DNA of 64,000 bases from Bradyrhizobium yuanmingense (GTDB taxonomy: Bacteria > Pseudomonadota > Alphaproteobacteria > Rhizobiales > Xanthobacteraceae), in the NCBI RefSeq assembly GCF_029167105.1, contig NZ_JARFML010000025.1:59344-123343 (forward strand). Direction: 5' to 3'. The notes under the pieces were generated by a model. The model ran no database searches and was not told where the DNA came from. It saw nothing but the letters and a program-made list of their open reading frames with translations. Below, piece after piece: positions 26,039 through 35,139 of this stretch (position 1 is its first letter; every line of letters starts with the position of its first letter). A program made the translations under genes and the position numbers.

Positions 26039-26344
26039 TTAATTCTCCCTCAATCCTGCATCTTGGTTTGCCCGGCGAGCGACATCAGGCAAATAAATTC
26101 GCCGCAGCATTTCGACCAGGGGCCTGAATGCCCGCCAACGTCGCGCCAGGATGCGCAAAGAGCATGCAGGCGCCCGTCGGCCTGAGCATGACCGTGCTGC
26201 GGACTATCTCGGTCATCTGACAGTCGCCACCCTCGCGCTGCAGGTTCGCTTGATCTTCTCTCATGGCACGAATAGCTGCTGCCGGTCGGCGACGGTTGTT
26301 TCAGTAGTTTCTCGGCCTTCGCCCATGCTTCGACTTTCCCGCCA
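26039..26344 (-). other. iscN-nifS intergenic region without nifU
   Basis: About 300 bases. One frame from ATG 26263 gives a 58-residue stretch (MREDQANLQREGGDCQMTEI...) that matches no family I know and bears no NifU motif. In some rhizobia nifU occupies this place. The stretch may be an untranslated spacer. Confidence 0.4.
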
Positions 26345-26665
26345 TCAGCTGAAGGATTTTCCACAAGAGCAACTCGACTTTGTGTTTGGGTTGTCGAAGG
26401 TGAAGCCCGAGCCCTCCAGCGCCACCACGAAGTCGATCGTCGTGCCAATCAGATGCCGATAGCTCTTGTTGTCGACGAACACCTTCAGCCCGTCACGCTC
26501 GATCAATGTGTCGTCCGGCTCAGCCCGGGCGACAAGGCCCATTGTGTACTTGAACTCGGCGCAGCCGCCCGCCTCGACTGCGATGCGCAGCCCGCCCCCG
26601 GGAAACGCCGACGCTGAAATCGCGGTCTTAGCCGCATTCACTGCGCTATCGGTCAGATTGATCAT
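26345..26665 (-). CDS. iscN: A-type Fe-S carrier IscN (HesB/IscA family)
   Basis: A 106-residue A-type carrier with the three conserved cysteines (AGGCAEFKY and the C-terminal SSCSCGKSF). It carries or assembles Fe-S clusters for nitrogenase maturation. The ATG at 26665 has GAGGGTGAAC before it; an in-frame GTG two codons earlier is less likely. A perfect sigma-54 promoter is 38 bases upstream. First gene of the nifS operon. Confidence 0.93.
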   Translation of the reverse strand: MINLTDSAVNAAKTAISASAFPGGGLRIAVEAGGCAEFKYTMGLVARAEPDDTLIERDGLKVFVDNKSYRHLIGTTIDFVVALEGSGFTFDNPNTKSSCSCGKSFS

Positions 26666-26702
26666 GTTCACCCTCGTCTAGCTGTGCTCGCTTGAGCGGA
26701 CT

Positions 26703-26718
26703 GGCAAGTGGCATGCCA
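26703..26718 (-). promoter_or_regulatory. sigma-54 promoter of iscN-nifS
   Basis: TGGCATGCCACTTGCC on the minus strand is a full consensus match apart from the last position. Confidence 0.85.
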
Positions 26719-26777
26719 CTTCGCACGTGCATGGTCTTGCTGTCTTCTTCCGACTCGCCTGTTGGATCCGGCACTCA

Positions 26778-26793
26778 TGTCGAATTCCCGACA
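26778..26793. promoter_or_regulatory. NifA site shared by two divergent promoters
   Basis: TGT-N10-ACA located 60 bases from the iscN -24 element and 77 bases from the -24 element of the divergent gene at 26941. The site is palindromic and can serve both directions. Confidence 0.75.
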
Positions 26794-26869
26794 AGGATCC
26801 TTGGAGGGCTTCGCACCACGATCGCGCGGTTTCTTTAGAAACTAAGAGGAAAACCCGGCGCGCACGCGG

Positions 26870-26885
26870 CGGCAAGACATTTGCA
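26870..26885 (+). promoter_or_regulatory. sigma-54 promoter of the divergent unknown gene
   Basis: CGGCAAGACATTTGCA has correct GG-N10-GC spacing and a perfect TTTGCA -12 half; it deviates at the first and sixth positions of the -24 half. It lies 56 bases before ATG 26941. Confidence 0.6.
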
Positions 26886-26940
26886 TTGAATTCGCACCGG
26901 CCAAGCCGCCGGTGAAGAGTTTAGATCGAGGACGATTTTG

Positions 26941-27531
26941 ATGACTTCAATCGAGAACACCGCACTGGGCCAGCTTGAGAGGGAGGGACGCTTGTTCAAC
27001 GCCGTACTCAAAGGCAGGACCACAAAGCCAGGTCGGTTCGGCTTTCGCGGCGACATCGCATTGAAATTCCAGGCCCAGGTGGCGGACGAGAAACGGCCGC
27101 CAGACTGTTCGATCGAGCAAGTGTTGACGATCGCGCAGGAAGGTGAAAGCACAATTCCGGTTCTGGCTGGCTATCTGCACTCGTTCGCCTATCTTTCTGA
27201 CGTCGCAGATGTGCTTAATAGCGCGCTAACCCCGGACGGAAGCTACTTCATTTTCTGCAACAACATAGACCTGTTGGCGAAATATCGAACGACACTCGGT
27301 GATATCACCTTCCACGTTCTGCCGTGCGACGAGTCCACAGTCTGGAAAGAAATGATGGACCTGATTGGTATCGATAAGAACGACATCAAGCATCTAAACC
27401 CCGGCGGCAAGCTCGATTATCTGCTCGACGCGGCGAAGTCACTTCATATCTCCTATGAGCAGATCTCTTACGCGGTTGCACTGAAGAGAATGGGCCCCGT
27501 GAAAAACCGAAACGAGAACCGGCCAGTCTAA
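26941..27531 (+). CDS. uncharacterised NifA-regulated protein (196 aa)
   Basis: A soluble, mixed alpha/beta protein of 196 residues, starting MTSIENTALGQLEREGRLFN, with no motif I recognise and only isolated cysteines (ICNN-like FCNN, LPCDE). It is the only plus-strand gene among the surrounding nif genes. A NifA site and sigma-54 promoter precede it. Its stop overlaps the stop of the convergent Rieske gene by 4 bases. The frame is intact with normal codon use, so it is probably functional, but no role can be given. Confidence 0.75.
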   Translation: MTSIENTALGQLEREGRLFNAVLKGRTTKPGRFGFRGDIALKFQAQVADEKRPPDCSIEQVLTIAQEGESTIPVLAGYLHSFAYLSDVADVLNSALTPDGSYFIFCNNIDLLAKYRTTLGDITFHVLPCDESTVWKEMMDLIGIDKNDIKHLNPGGKLDYLLDAAKSLHISYEQISYAVALKRMGPVKNRNENRPV

Positions 27532-27950
27532 ACATCGGCTTCAGAGTCAGGTGAGGGTTCATCCTCGACAAGCCGCACGCCGACGATGCAGATGTCGCCA
27601 TCAAGAACTGTCAGCGCCACGGGCCTAAGCTCTCTGCCCTTACATGGGCCTTCGACGCAACGGCCAGTGCCGAGCTCGAAGGTTGACCCGTGCTTCCCGC
27701 ACATCAGCCGGACGCCATATCGATCGAGAAACTCGTTACGCTCCCAGTCCAGGTTGACGCGGTTGTGCGGACATTCGTTGACATAGCCAACCACCTTTTT
27801 GCCCCAGCGCACCACGACGATGGACAACGGTCTTCGGCTGCCGTCCTCATTGACGGTCATCAGATGGAAGCCAATCGCACGGCGGTTAGGAATGCCAGCA
27901 AACCGACAAATCGCATAGACGGTATTTGGCGAAATCGATTGCTCATTCAT
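27528..27950 (-). CDS. Rieske [2Fe-2S] protein
   Basis: A 140-residue Rieske-type ferredoxin. Ligands are CPHNRVNLDW and CGKHGSTFEL (CxH and CxxH). A third cysteine pair (CVEGPC) follows, as in dioxygenase-type Rieske ferredoxins. It could be a one-electron carrier in the nif region or a sensor of oxidation state; neither is shown. No promoter was found directly upstream. Confidence 0.85.
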   Translation of the reverse strand: MNEQSISPNTVYAICRFAGIPNRRAIGFHLMTVNEDGSRRPLSIVVVRWGKKVVGYVNECPHNRVNLDWERNEFLDRYGVRLMCGKHGSTFELGTGRCVEGPCKGRELRPVALTVLDGDICIVGVRLVEDEPSPDSEADV

Positions 27951-28964
27951 GACAAGGCTCGTCTCTATTGATCATCGCTTCAATCCGCCATGCAAGAACC
28001 CCTCCTTTTTTGGACAATCCACTGCGTGGGCATTCGTAAGTGCAATCTGATCCTGCGGATCGGGCCCGCGGTGGCGAAGGCCAAGATCCTGAGCGGTAAT
28101 CGCGACACGGCCGACCAAGCGTCTCGACGAATACTCGCCAGCCTGCAGCGCTACACCTTTACGCGAACGGGTGTTCGCGAAGGAGAAGCCGAGCCAGTGC
28201 GCAGGATCCACACTGGAGCCAGATGAGGGCATGCTGCGCACGATACAAGTGCTGCTTGAAGGAAAGCTCGCACGGCGGGTCCATGTCGACCTCCATCCCC
28301 GGTCGAGCCCGCATGCTCCGAAGGGCGCCTGTTCATCGCCGATACCTGTTGTGCGGCGCACTCCTAGAGCGGAGGAGCTTTTCGAAGGTGGCAACGCTTG
28401 CATCTGTCGCGTTCACCGCCCACGGAAAAACCGGCTTCGGCATTCCGGACCTCGGCGCCTAGGACGCCAACGCCCCGCGCGAGATACGCGGCCCATGCAA
28501 CTGCTGAGGAACAAGCATCGGCAGATTGGAGCCGGCGGCGAGATGCAGGCTATCGACCGTGGTGCGTACATGGTGCCGTCACCATCGTTGCTGGAGGCGA
28601 TGCCAACATCTGATCATGCCGAAGCTGGGCCGCCCCAACATCGCCCACCAGACCATCTGGGGTGCGGCGGATCCATTGCCCGTCGTCCCGCTCCTCATCA
28701 CCCCATGCACTAGGCAGATACTCACCCCGACTTGGCGGCCGCAACGGATGAGAAATAGGCGAAGTCGCTGACCGAACCTGACACGAAGCCCCCAACGATC
28801 TGCTCGCATGTCCATGGGACGGCCACTCGATCCCGACCCTCGGAAATCGTGGGCAATCGGCAACTCTCATTGCAAATCCGCGGGCCGGACGCCAGACGAC
28901 AACCATACCCGAGAACAAGTGGTCGGGATAAAGAACCCGACAGCAACTGATCTTGATGCGCCCT
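27951..28964. other. 1-kb stretch without an identifiable gene
   Basis: Frames on both strands reach 140-180 codons but conflict with each other, lack ribosome sites and resemble no family. It separates the nifDKENX-fdxB run from the Rieske gene and may be a decayed gene. Confidence 0.45.
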
Positions 28965-29267
28965 CTACACCGCCTCACCTGCGGCCGAATTGTGGGTCTG
29001 GCAATTGGTGGGACACACCCTCGCACATGCACCGCAGCCGATGCATGCGCCCTTGTCATTTAAGGCCATAATTTTCTTCTCAATCTCATCGTTCTCGTCG
29101 TCCTCGAGATCGACAAGTTCGCCTTCCTCGCTGATCCCCTTCAATGTCATAACATTGCGACCACAGACTTTGAAACAGCGGCCGCAGCCGATGCACTTCG
29201 TGGCATCAATTGAGTTCAAGTAGTTCGGCGTCCAGTCTCGACCACCACGAGTTACAGATGACATCAT
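28965..29267 (-). CDS. fdxB: nif-specific ferredoxin III (FdxB type)
   Basis: A 100-residue ferredoxin with CIGCGRCFKVCGR and CIGCGACARVCPTNC, separated by an acidic insert (DLEDDENDEIEKK), the pattern of ferredoxin III in nif operons. It is the last gene of the nifDKENX-DUF269-DUF683 series, 9 bases after DUF683. A role in donating electrons to FeMo-co assembly is plausible. Confidence 0.92.
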   Translation of the reverse strand: MMSSVTRGGRDWTPNYLNSIDATKCIGCGRCFKVCGRNVMTLKGISEEGELVDLEDDENDEIEKKIMALNDKGACIGCGACARVCPTNCQTHNSAAGEAV

Positions 29268-29276
29268 CGAGTACCT

Positions 29277-29477
29277 TTACGACTTCTCAAGCTGCTTTAG
29301 CTCCCGTCTCTTGCGATCGAGTTCGGCGAAGGCATCGTGCGCCTTCCGCGCTACCGACATGATCGATGGCCAGTTCACGGGCAGTTCCTCCGAGAGATCG
29401 TGTAGATCCATTTTGGCCTGCGTTGCTCTTGCTGAAAGTATCTTGAGTTCTGCTTTCAGTCCTTCACGGTCGCTCAT
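29277..29477 (-). CDS. DUF683 / CCE_0567-type nif protein
   Basis: A 66-residue helical protein (LKAELKILSARATQAKMDLHDLSEELP ... DAFAELDRKRRELKQLEKS) forming a predicted helical hairpin. This small family occurs beside NifX and DUF269 in nif clusters. The ATG at 29477 follows TGAGGGTTCTT. Confidence 0.88.
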   Translation of the reverse strand: MSDREGLKAELKILSARATQAKMDLHDLSEELPVNWPSIMSVARKAHDAFAELDRKRRELKQLEKS

Positions 29478-29485
29478 AAGAACCC

Positions 29486-29971
29486 TCAATGGTTCGCTAC
29501 GCTCGGAAACTTCCGGATCATGTTGACGCCTTCCCTTACATATTTGTCACCCTCGCCCGCGAGCTTTGCTAGACTTTCGAAGCCAAAGCGATGAACATCG
29601 CGCAGCTGCTTGTTCACTACTAGCAGTCGCCCCCCGATCAGCACCATGCGACCAAAGCCTTCATGGTTCATCTTTAGCATCGGCTGGATCATAACCGCGG
29701 TCGCCCTCTCGATCGAAAGCGCGACCGCGTCGAAGAACAACTCCAGCCGCCGAATCGTGTCGGGATCGGGATCGCCGACGATCGGCAGTTCGCGTCGTTT
29801 CACACTGTTAACGATATAGGGTTCGAGCAGGTCGATATCGCTCCTGTTCTCCCAAAAACCGTGCATATCCTGCGCGCGCCAAAGCTTGACCAGCTCTTTG
29901 ACGATCGGCGCATCGAGAGCCCGATCGCCTTGCGCTATATTTGCGGCCTGCCTCATGTCATCCTCAGTCAT
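29486..29971 (-). CDS. NifX-associated protein (DUF269)
   Basis: A 161-residue DUF269 protein: PIVKELVKLWRAQDMHGFWE, then NHEGFGRMVLIGGRLLVVNK and the C-terminal GEGDKYVREGVNMIRKFP. It is a conserved companion of NifX in nif operons, with no defined reaction. Its start overlaps the nifX stop. Confidence 0.93.
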   Translation of the reverse strand: MTEDDMRQAANIAQGDRALDAPIVKELVKLWRAQDMHGFWENRSDIDLLEPYIVNSVKRRELPIVGDPDPDTIRRLELFFDAVALSIERATAVMIQPMLKMNHEGFGRMVLIGGRLLVVNKQLRDVHRFGFESLAKLAGEGDKYVREGVNMIRKFPSVANH

Positions 29972-30359
29972 CGAAATTGAATGTGCGCTTTTGATCCTTG
30001 GTCAAGGCTTTGCGTAGCCAGGGCGGGGGGGTCCCCTTCAGTACGCGTTCTAGCTTTTCGAGCAGCACCAGGATGTTTTCAGGCTTGTTCACTTTGATTG
30101 GGTGAATTTTCTTGGCCACCACCCGGGCGGCAGCTGAACCGCCGATGGCCGCGACATAGAGGATGGCGCAGTCCCTAATTACCTCGATCTTTGGCGCGAG
30201 CTTGTCCTCGTCGCCGTCCTCCTTGAGATCGCCCTTGAATTCAAACACGTTCACAAAAACGTGCCCCCCCGGGCCGACGTCATAGACAGCGATGTTCTTG
30301 GCCCAACCAAAATGCGCATCGACACGCTGCAAGTCTTGGGTAGCGAACGCGACCTTCAT
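29964..30359 (-). CDS. nifX: NifX, FeMo-co precursor carrier
   Basis: A 131-residue NifX with the N-terminal MKVAFATQDLQRVDAHFGW and CAILYVAAIGGSAAARVV. It binds NifB-co and the VK-cluster during FeMo-co synthesis. The ATG at 30359 overlaps the nifN stop (ATGA), which decides the start against the longer frame. Confidence 0.95.
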   Translation of the reverse strand: MKVAFATQDLQRVDAHFGWAKNIAVYDVGPGGHVFVNVFEFKGDLKEDGDEDKLAPKIEVIRDCAILYVAAIGGSAAARVVAKKIHPIKVNKPENILVLLEKLERVLKGTPPPWLRKALTKDQKRTFNFDD

Positions 30360-31762
30360 GCAATGTGCCTCTCTGTTCGGTCGCTGAAACCGCGCTGGTA
30401 CGGCGTGGAGGGTAGATTTGATTTTCGCCAAGTATCTGGCGTAGGCTTACGATTCTGCTCGCGGTCCTCGATCACGAGATTTGCGATGGCGAAGATCAGA
30501 TCGCGCGCACCTCGATACCCGACCGATTTGTGGTGTGCTGCGCCTAACCTATCGAATATCGGAAAGCCGGCGCGATAAAACGGAATCTTCAGCCGCGCCG
30601 CTGCTTGCCGGCCATGAGAATGCGTGATGAGCAGATCGCACCCTTTGCTCTCGGCAAGCTCCTCCAGATCCTCCAGATCACCGATCAGTACCTCCTCGCT
30701 CGCCACCCGCTCCAGCACCGCCGAGTCCGTTGTTGTCACGGCCGCGATCACCTGCACGCCCATATCGTTGAGCATGCTCGATAGGTCGAACAACAGGTCG
30801 GGCTCGGCTCCTATCGCAAGTCTGCGACCACCAATATGGAAATGCGTGTCGAGCATCGCATCAGCGAGTTGCCCGCGCTGACGCCGATATTTTGATGGCA
30901 CCGGACGGCCGCTGATCTCGCTCAGAAAGGCGATGAATTCATCGTTGGGAAGCAGACCACATAGTCGTTCAAACACGCGAAATGGCACGCCCGTCTTGGC
31001 CTGCATTGCCTCTGCAGCCCGCCGCATCTGCGAACCGATGGCAATAGTCCACCCCGCCCGACCCATGACCGCGACTTCGTCGACCCCGATGCCGCCGATC
31101 GTCGTCGGCGTGAACTCATCCGGGACATGCCCATCCAGAGATCCGGCAAGATCTGGTAGGAAGGATGGCTGCAACCCGAAATCTTCAAGGATAGCTCGGA
31201 GCTCATCGATATCACCCGGCGTGAGGTGGCATCCTGGAAGAACATTGACCCGCGCGGGATCACGCAGCGCCTCCACCGCAGGCGCCTCAACCAGGACCTC
31301 GACCATCCGCGTTACAGCTTTCTGCCAGCCATCTTGGAACGCGTCCTTGAAATCGGGCGTCGAGACATAGACCAGAGGCAATCTGGCGAGTTGCGGATGC
31401 TTCTCGCGAATAAGCTTGATGTAGGCGTCAACATCGTCGCCATTGGTTTCGGTGACCCCCGTCGAGCAGATACCAATGATCTTTGGCTTGGCGCGATTGA
31501 AGATATTAAGTATAGCCTGCTCAAGATTTTCATAGCCCCCGAGCACGGTCGTGACCTCGGTCATCGCGGTGGTCTGCAACGGCACCGCCTCCTTGAAATG
31601 CCGTACAAACAGCGTGAGCCCGAACGATGTGCACCCTTGAGCGCCGTGTAGCAGTGGCATTGCCCCGCGCAGCCCCATGAAGGCGAATGCGCCGCCGATC
31701 GGCTGACTCATCTTTAGCGGGTTGACGGCGCACGCCTTCTTCGGTGTCATGACGACAGCCAT
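30356..31762 (-). CDS. nifN: NifN, FeMo-co scaffold beta subunit
   Basis: A 468-residue homologue of NifK. The cluster-ligand region ACAVNPLKMSQPIGGAFAFMGLRG and HGAQGCTSF are conserved. With NifE it forms the scaffold on which NifB-co is turned into FeMo-co. It starts 9 bases after nifE. An in-frame ATG at 31750 is an alternative. Confidence 0.97.
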   Translation of the reverse strand: MAVVMTPKKACAVNPLKMSQPIGGAFAFMGLRGAMPLLHGAQGCTSFGLTLFVRHFKEAVPLQTTAMTEVTTVLGGYENLEQAILNIFNRAKPKIIGICSTGVTETNGDDVDAYIKLIREKHPQLARLPLVYVSTPDFKDAFQDGWQKAVTRMVEVLVEAPAVEALRDPARVNVLPGCHLTPGDIDELRAILEDFGLQPSFLPDLAGSLDGHVPDEFTPTTIGGIGVDEVAVMGRAGWTIAIGSQMRRAAEAMQAKTGVPFRVFERLCGLLPNDEFIAFLSEISGRPVPSKYRRQRGQLADAMLDTHFHIGGRRLAIGAEPDLLFDLSSMLNDMGVQVIAAVTTTDSAVLERVASEEVLIGDLEDLEELAESKGCDLLITHSHGRQAAARLKIPFYRAGFPIFDRLGAAHHKSVGYRGARDLIFAIANLVIEDREQNRKPTPDTWRKSNLPSTPYQRGFSDRTERHIA

Positions 31763-31771
31763 GTCGTCTTC

Positions 31772-33418
31772 CTATTCCGCAGCCTGCAGCACGGGACGCG
31801 GCGACGACTGAAGGATGTCCTCAATTCGTCTCTTGCAGCAGCCACCGATCGCTTTGGTGTGCTGTTTGACTGCCTCGACGCTGGTCAGACCATGCGAACA
31901 AATCGCGTCCTCTATTGTGCCGAGGTCAACTGTGTTGCATGCACAGATCTTCTTGGCGCGCCGTGCCCTCTCGTCGATTGCTGGATCGGAGATGCTGGGG
32001 GCGGCCGGCGAGTGCACCTGTGCCATCGCTCTAGCCAGCGCATTCCAGGGTGCCGGCCGGCGCAGCTGCTCCCACATCGGATTGAATAATGATCTGTCGA
32101 TCTCCTCCACCAGCTTAACCATTCCGGCATAGCCCATGTAGGCGTGGCTACGCTCCTGGTTGATGTCCAACCAGGGCGTCGCCGCTTTCAGCGCGACGAA
32201 CTGCGACTTGCCGCCCGAGAGCATCATGTCCGCTTTCGCGTCCTTCAGCATTTTGTACATCTCCCGCGGTGGCATGTCCTCAATCATGTGTGCATCCTGG
32301 CCCGTCAGCTCCTTAATGCGCTCCTTGTCCTCTTCTGTAGATTTCTTCACACTGGTCCCAACCAATTCGAGTCCGGCCTCCCGCAGCGCGGCAACGACGG
32401 ACCATGATTTGACGCCGCCGGTAATCAACAAAGCCTTCTTGCCCTTGAAGCGTGGCTTGTATGGCTCGATTGCAGCCCAAGCGCGCGCCTCCTCGCGTGC
32501 GATCAGCGCCTCTGTGCGCTCTATCAGATGGCCTGGCGCGCCGCGCTCGACCAGCAATCGTGCAATCTCACGCAGTGCGTCGCTGGAGTCCTGAATGCCG
32601 TAGAACGATCCTTCAAAAAAGGGGATCTCGTAGCGCTCTTTCATCTTACGTGCGACGTTGATCATCGACCGTGAACACACCATCATGGCGGCGCGGGCCC
32701 GGTGCGACGAAGCCACTTCGCGATATTTGCCATCGCCTGAGATGCAGGAGAGGATGCGGATACCAAGTTCGTCAAACAAAGGCTTAACCTGCCAAAGCTC
32801 GCCGGACAGATTGTATTCCCCGATCAAATTGATGTCATAGGGCGTGATGTTATCTGGCTCTTGCGTCCCAATGACATGTTCCAGCAAAGCCTCCCCAGCA
32901 AGCTTAGTGCCGAGGTTCTTTGAACCGACGAAGCCCGGCGAATTGACGGGAATTACCGGCTTGCCGAACTTTCGCGTAGCCGCCTTACAGACGGCGTCGA
33001 TGTCGTCGCCTATCATGGCGGGCACGCAGGTCTGATAGACGAAGATGGCCGACGGGTCGCGCTTGTCGATTATCTCTTTAATCGCCCTGGAAAGTCGCTT
33101 TTCGCCCCCAAATACGACATCCGTTTCGTTCATATCGGTTGTGAACCCCGTGCGCCACAAATCCGAGCCGGACGACGCCGCGCCACGATTGTCCCACGAA
33201 TTGCCTTCGCAGGCTATTGGACCATGCACCAAGTGAGCGACATCAGTAAACGGCTGCAGCGCGATCTTGGCGCCGTCAAAGGCGCAACCACCAGCGGCGA
33301 TACCCGGCTGTAGCTGCTTGGTACAGCCCTTTCTGCGCTCATTCTCCGGCTTGCTGCCATTCTTCGCGCAGCCCGGCTCGTTGAAAATGTCCCGGACCGT
33401 GGCCGGTAGCGAACTCAT
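31772..33418 (-). CDS. nifE: NifE, FeMo-co scaffold alpha subunit, with C-terminal BFD-like domain
   Basis: A 548-residue NifD homologue with the ligand regions CAFDGAKIALQPF and HGPIACEGNSW. The last 60 residues (CACNTVDLGTIEDAICSHGL ... IGGCCKRRIEDIL) form a BFD-like [2Fe-2S] domain, an extension known in rhizobial NifE that may deliver electrons or a cluster. It lies 99 bases after nifK with a hairpin between. Confidence 0.97.
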   Translation of the reverse strand: MSSLPATVRDIFNEPGCAKNGSKPENERRKGCTKQLQPGIAAGGCAFDGAKIALQPFTDVAHLVHGPIACEGNSWDNRGAASSGSDLWRTGFTTDMNETDVVFGGEKRLSRAIKEIIDKRDPSAIFVYQTCVPAMIGDDIDAVCKAATRKFGKPVIPVNSPGFVGSKNLGTKLAGEALLEHVIGTQEPDNITPYDINLIGEYNLSGELWQVKPLFDELGIRILSCISGDGKYREVASSHRARAAMMVCSRSMINVARKMKERYEIPFFEGSFYGIQDSSDALREIARLLVERGAPGHLIERTEALIAREEARAWAAIEPYKPRFKGKKALLITGGVKSWSVVAALREAGLELVGTSVKKSTEEDKERIKELTGQDAHMIEDMPPREMYKMLKDAKADMMLSGGKSQFVALKAATPWLDINQERSHAYMGYAGMVKLVEEIDRSLFNPMWEQLRRPAPWNALARAMAQVHSPAAPSISDPAIDERARRAKKICACNTVDLGTIEDAICSHGLTSVEAVKQHTKAIGGCCKRRIEDILQSSPRPVLQAAE

Positions 33419-33471
33419 CCTTTTCTCCTCTCAGCCGGAACGATCTGCAAAAATCAACCCGTCTCGGGCTT

Positions 33472-33502
33472 GTGTCACCGCCGATCGTACCGGCGATGAC
33501 AC
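33472..33502 (-). other. hairpin between nifK and nifE
   Basis: GTGTCACCGCCG (33472-33483) and CGGCGATGACAC (33491-33502) pair with one mismatch around a 7-base loop. There is no T-run, so processing or partial termination is more likely than full termination; it could set the ratio of structural to scaffold proteins. Confidence 0.6.
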
Positions 33503-33517
33503 GCGCATCGTCTGCCA

Positions 33518-35074
33518 TCAACGAATGATGTCAAAACTATAGTCCGTCTTGCCGAGAAGGCTGGTCTTCTTGTCGAGTTCGTCGAAGATCTTGTCGAGAA
33601 TCTTCACGAGCACATTCATACCACCTTGATATCCCCACACAGCAGAGCGGTGATGGTGATGGCGATCAAACACTGGAAATCCGATACGAATCAGCGGCGT
33701 GCCGGTGTCCCGTTCCAGATACTTGCCGTAAGTGTTGCCAATCAAAAAATCGACAGGCTCGGTGAACAAGAGCGAACGCATGTGCCAGAGATCTCGCCCC
33801 GGATAAACGTGGCAGTTCTGCCCAAAGGTCGAGCTCGCCAATAATGCTTTTGTTTTCTCCTCCCAAGCCTTATTGCCGTTGGTGGACAGCACATGGGTCG
33901 GTTCGGCGCCGAGTTCGAGCAGGAAGGCGGCCAACCCATAGCAGAGATCCGGATCGCCATAGATGGCGAATTTCTTGCCATGGATATGCGCACTGGAGTC
34001 AGTCATCGCATCGACCAAGCGGCCGCGCTCTCGCGCCAGTTCTTCCGGGATGTCTTTGCCGCTGATGCGCGACAACGCGACCAGGAAGTCGTCCGTTGCG
34101 GACAGGCCTACCGGATGATTGAAGGCCACGACATCCTGGCCGTGCTCGGCGATGAACGGCAGCGTTTTTTCCGTGCACCACTGTTGCATGGAGATCGTCG
34201 CCTTGGCGTGAACCGCGTTCGCAGCGTCCTCGAGTGTGGTGCCGCCGTCATACATGCGAAACTCGCCGTCTGTCGGTGTATCGAACACTTCGGAATTGTC
34301 GGCGAGGACGGTATATTCGATTCCCATTATTTCGAAGATGCGCTTAATCTCGCGCAGGTTACCGACGGTATAACCATCGAAACCGCCGATGAAGTTGATC
34401 TTGTCGTTCGGCTTGCGCTCCAGCTTGGGGGCCGTTCCCGCCTTGCCGTCCCAAAAATGCTCTAGGATGCCCTTGAGCGCATTGTCATAGCCAGTGATGT
34501 GGCTACCGACGAACGCCGGGGTGTGCGCGAACGGCACATCGAAATCCGCCGGAACGGACCCCTTTTCCTTCGACGTTTTGATGAAGGCATTGAGATCGTC
34601 CCCGATCACCTCCGCCATGCAGGTGGTAGAGACCGCAATCATCCTTGGTTTGTACATGTTGTAGCTGTTGGCGAGCCCGTCAATCATGTTGTTGAGCCCT
34701 CCGAATACTGCCGCGTCCTCTGTCATCGAGGACGAGACGCAGGAGCTCGGCTCCTTGAAGTGCCGCGACAGATGGCTACGGTAATATGCCACGCAGCCTT
34801 GAGAGCCGTGCACGAATGGCAGCGTACCTTCAAAGCCAACCGAAGCAAATACCGCGCCGAGCGGCTGGCAGGCCTTGGCCGGGTTTATCGTCAGCGCTTC
34901 CCGCGCAAAATTTTTCTCGCGATACTCAGGTGTTTTTGTCCATTCCCTGATGCGTTCAACCTCAGCGGACTCACGGGGATTCTCGAATGCCTTCTTGTTA
35001 GCCAGCATCTGCTGGTATTCCGGACCGCGGAACAGCTCTAAGTGATCGAGCACGTGTTCTGCACTCTGCGCCAT
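33518..35074 (-). CDS. nifK: nitrogenase MoFe protein beta chain NifK
   Basis: A 518-residue NifK. P-cluster ligands are visible in KACQPLGAVFAS, HGSQGCVAYY and the following SCVSSSMTED region. The ATG at 35074 was chosen because AAAGGG lies upstream and the family starts MAQSAEHV-like. It follows nifD by 65 bases. Confidence 0.98.
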   Translation of the reverse strand: MAQSAEHVLDHLELFRGPEYQQMLANKKAFENPRESAEVERIREWTKTPEYREKNFAREALTINPAKACQPLGAVFASVGFEGTLPFVHGSQGCVAYYRSHLSRHFKEPSSCVSSSMTEDAAVFGGLNNMIDGLANSYNMYKPRMIAVSTTCMAEVIGDDLNAFIKTSKEKGSVPADFDVPFAHTPAFVGSHITGYDNALKGILEHFWDGKAGTAPKLERKPNDKINFIGGFDGYTVGNLREIKRIFEIMGIEYTVLADNSEVFDTPTDGEFRMYDGGTTLEDAANAVHAKATISMQQWCTEKTLPFIAEHGQDVVAFNHPVGLSATDDFLVALSRISGKDIPEELARERGRLVDAMTDSSAHIHGKKFAIYGDPDLCYGLAAFLLELGAEPTHVLSTNGNKAWEEKTKALLASSTFGQNCHVYPGRDLWHMRSLLFTEPVDFLIGNTYGKYLERDTGTPLIRIGFPVFDRHHHHRSAVWGYQGGMNVLVKILDKIFDELDKKTSLLGKTDYSFDIIR

Positions 35075-35139
35075 TGGCAACACCCTTTTGGATAGTGACT
35101 ACTGTGAATACGGCTCTCGGCTGAGAGCGGTAACTTGCG

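Noticed and set aside
26050..26448. Possible nifU fragment between iscN and nifS
   Set aside because: None of the three minus-strand frames shows NifU motifs such as the N-terminal IscU-like cysteines; the long frame is partly a shadow of iscN.
27972..28713. Open frames of 140-180 codons on both strands
   Set aside because: They conflict, have no ribosome sites and resemble no protein family; treated as non-coding or decayed.
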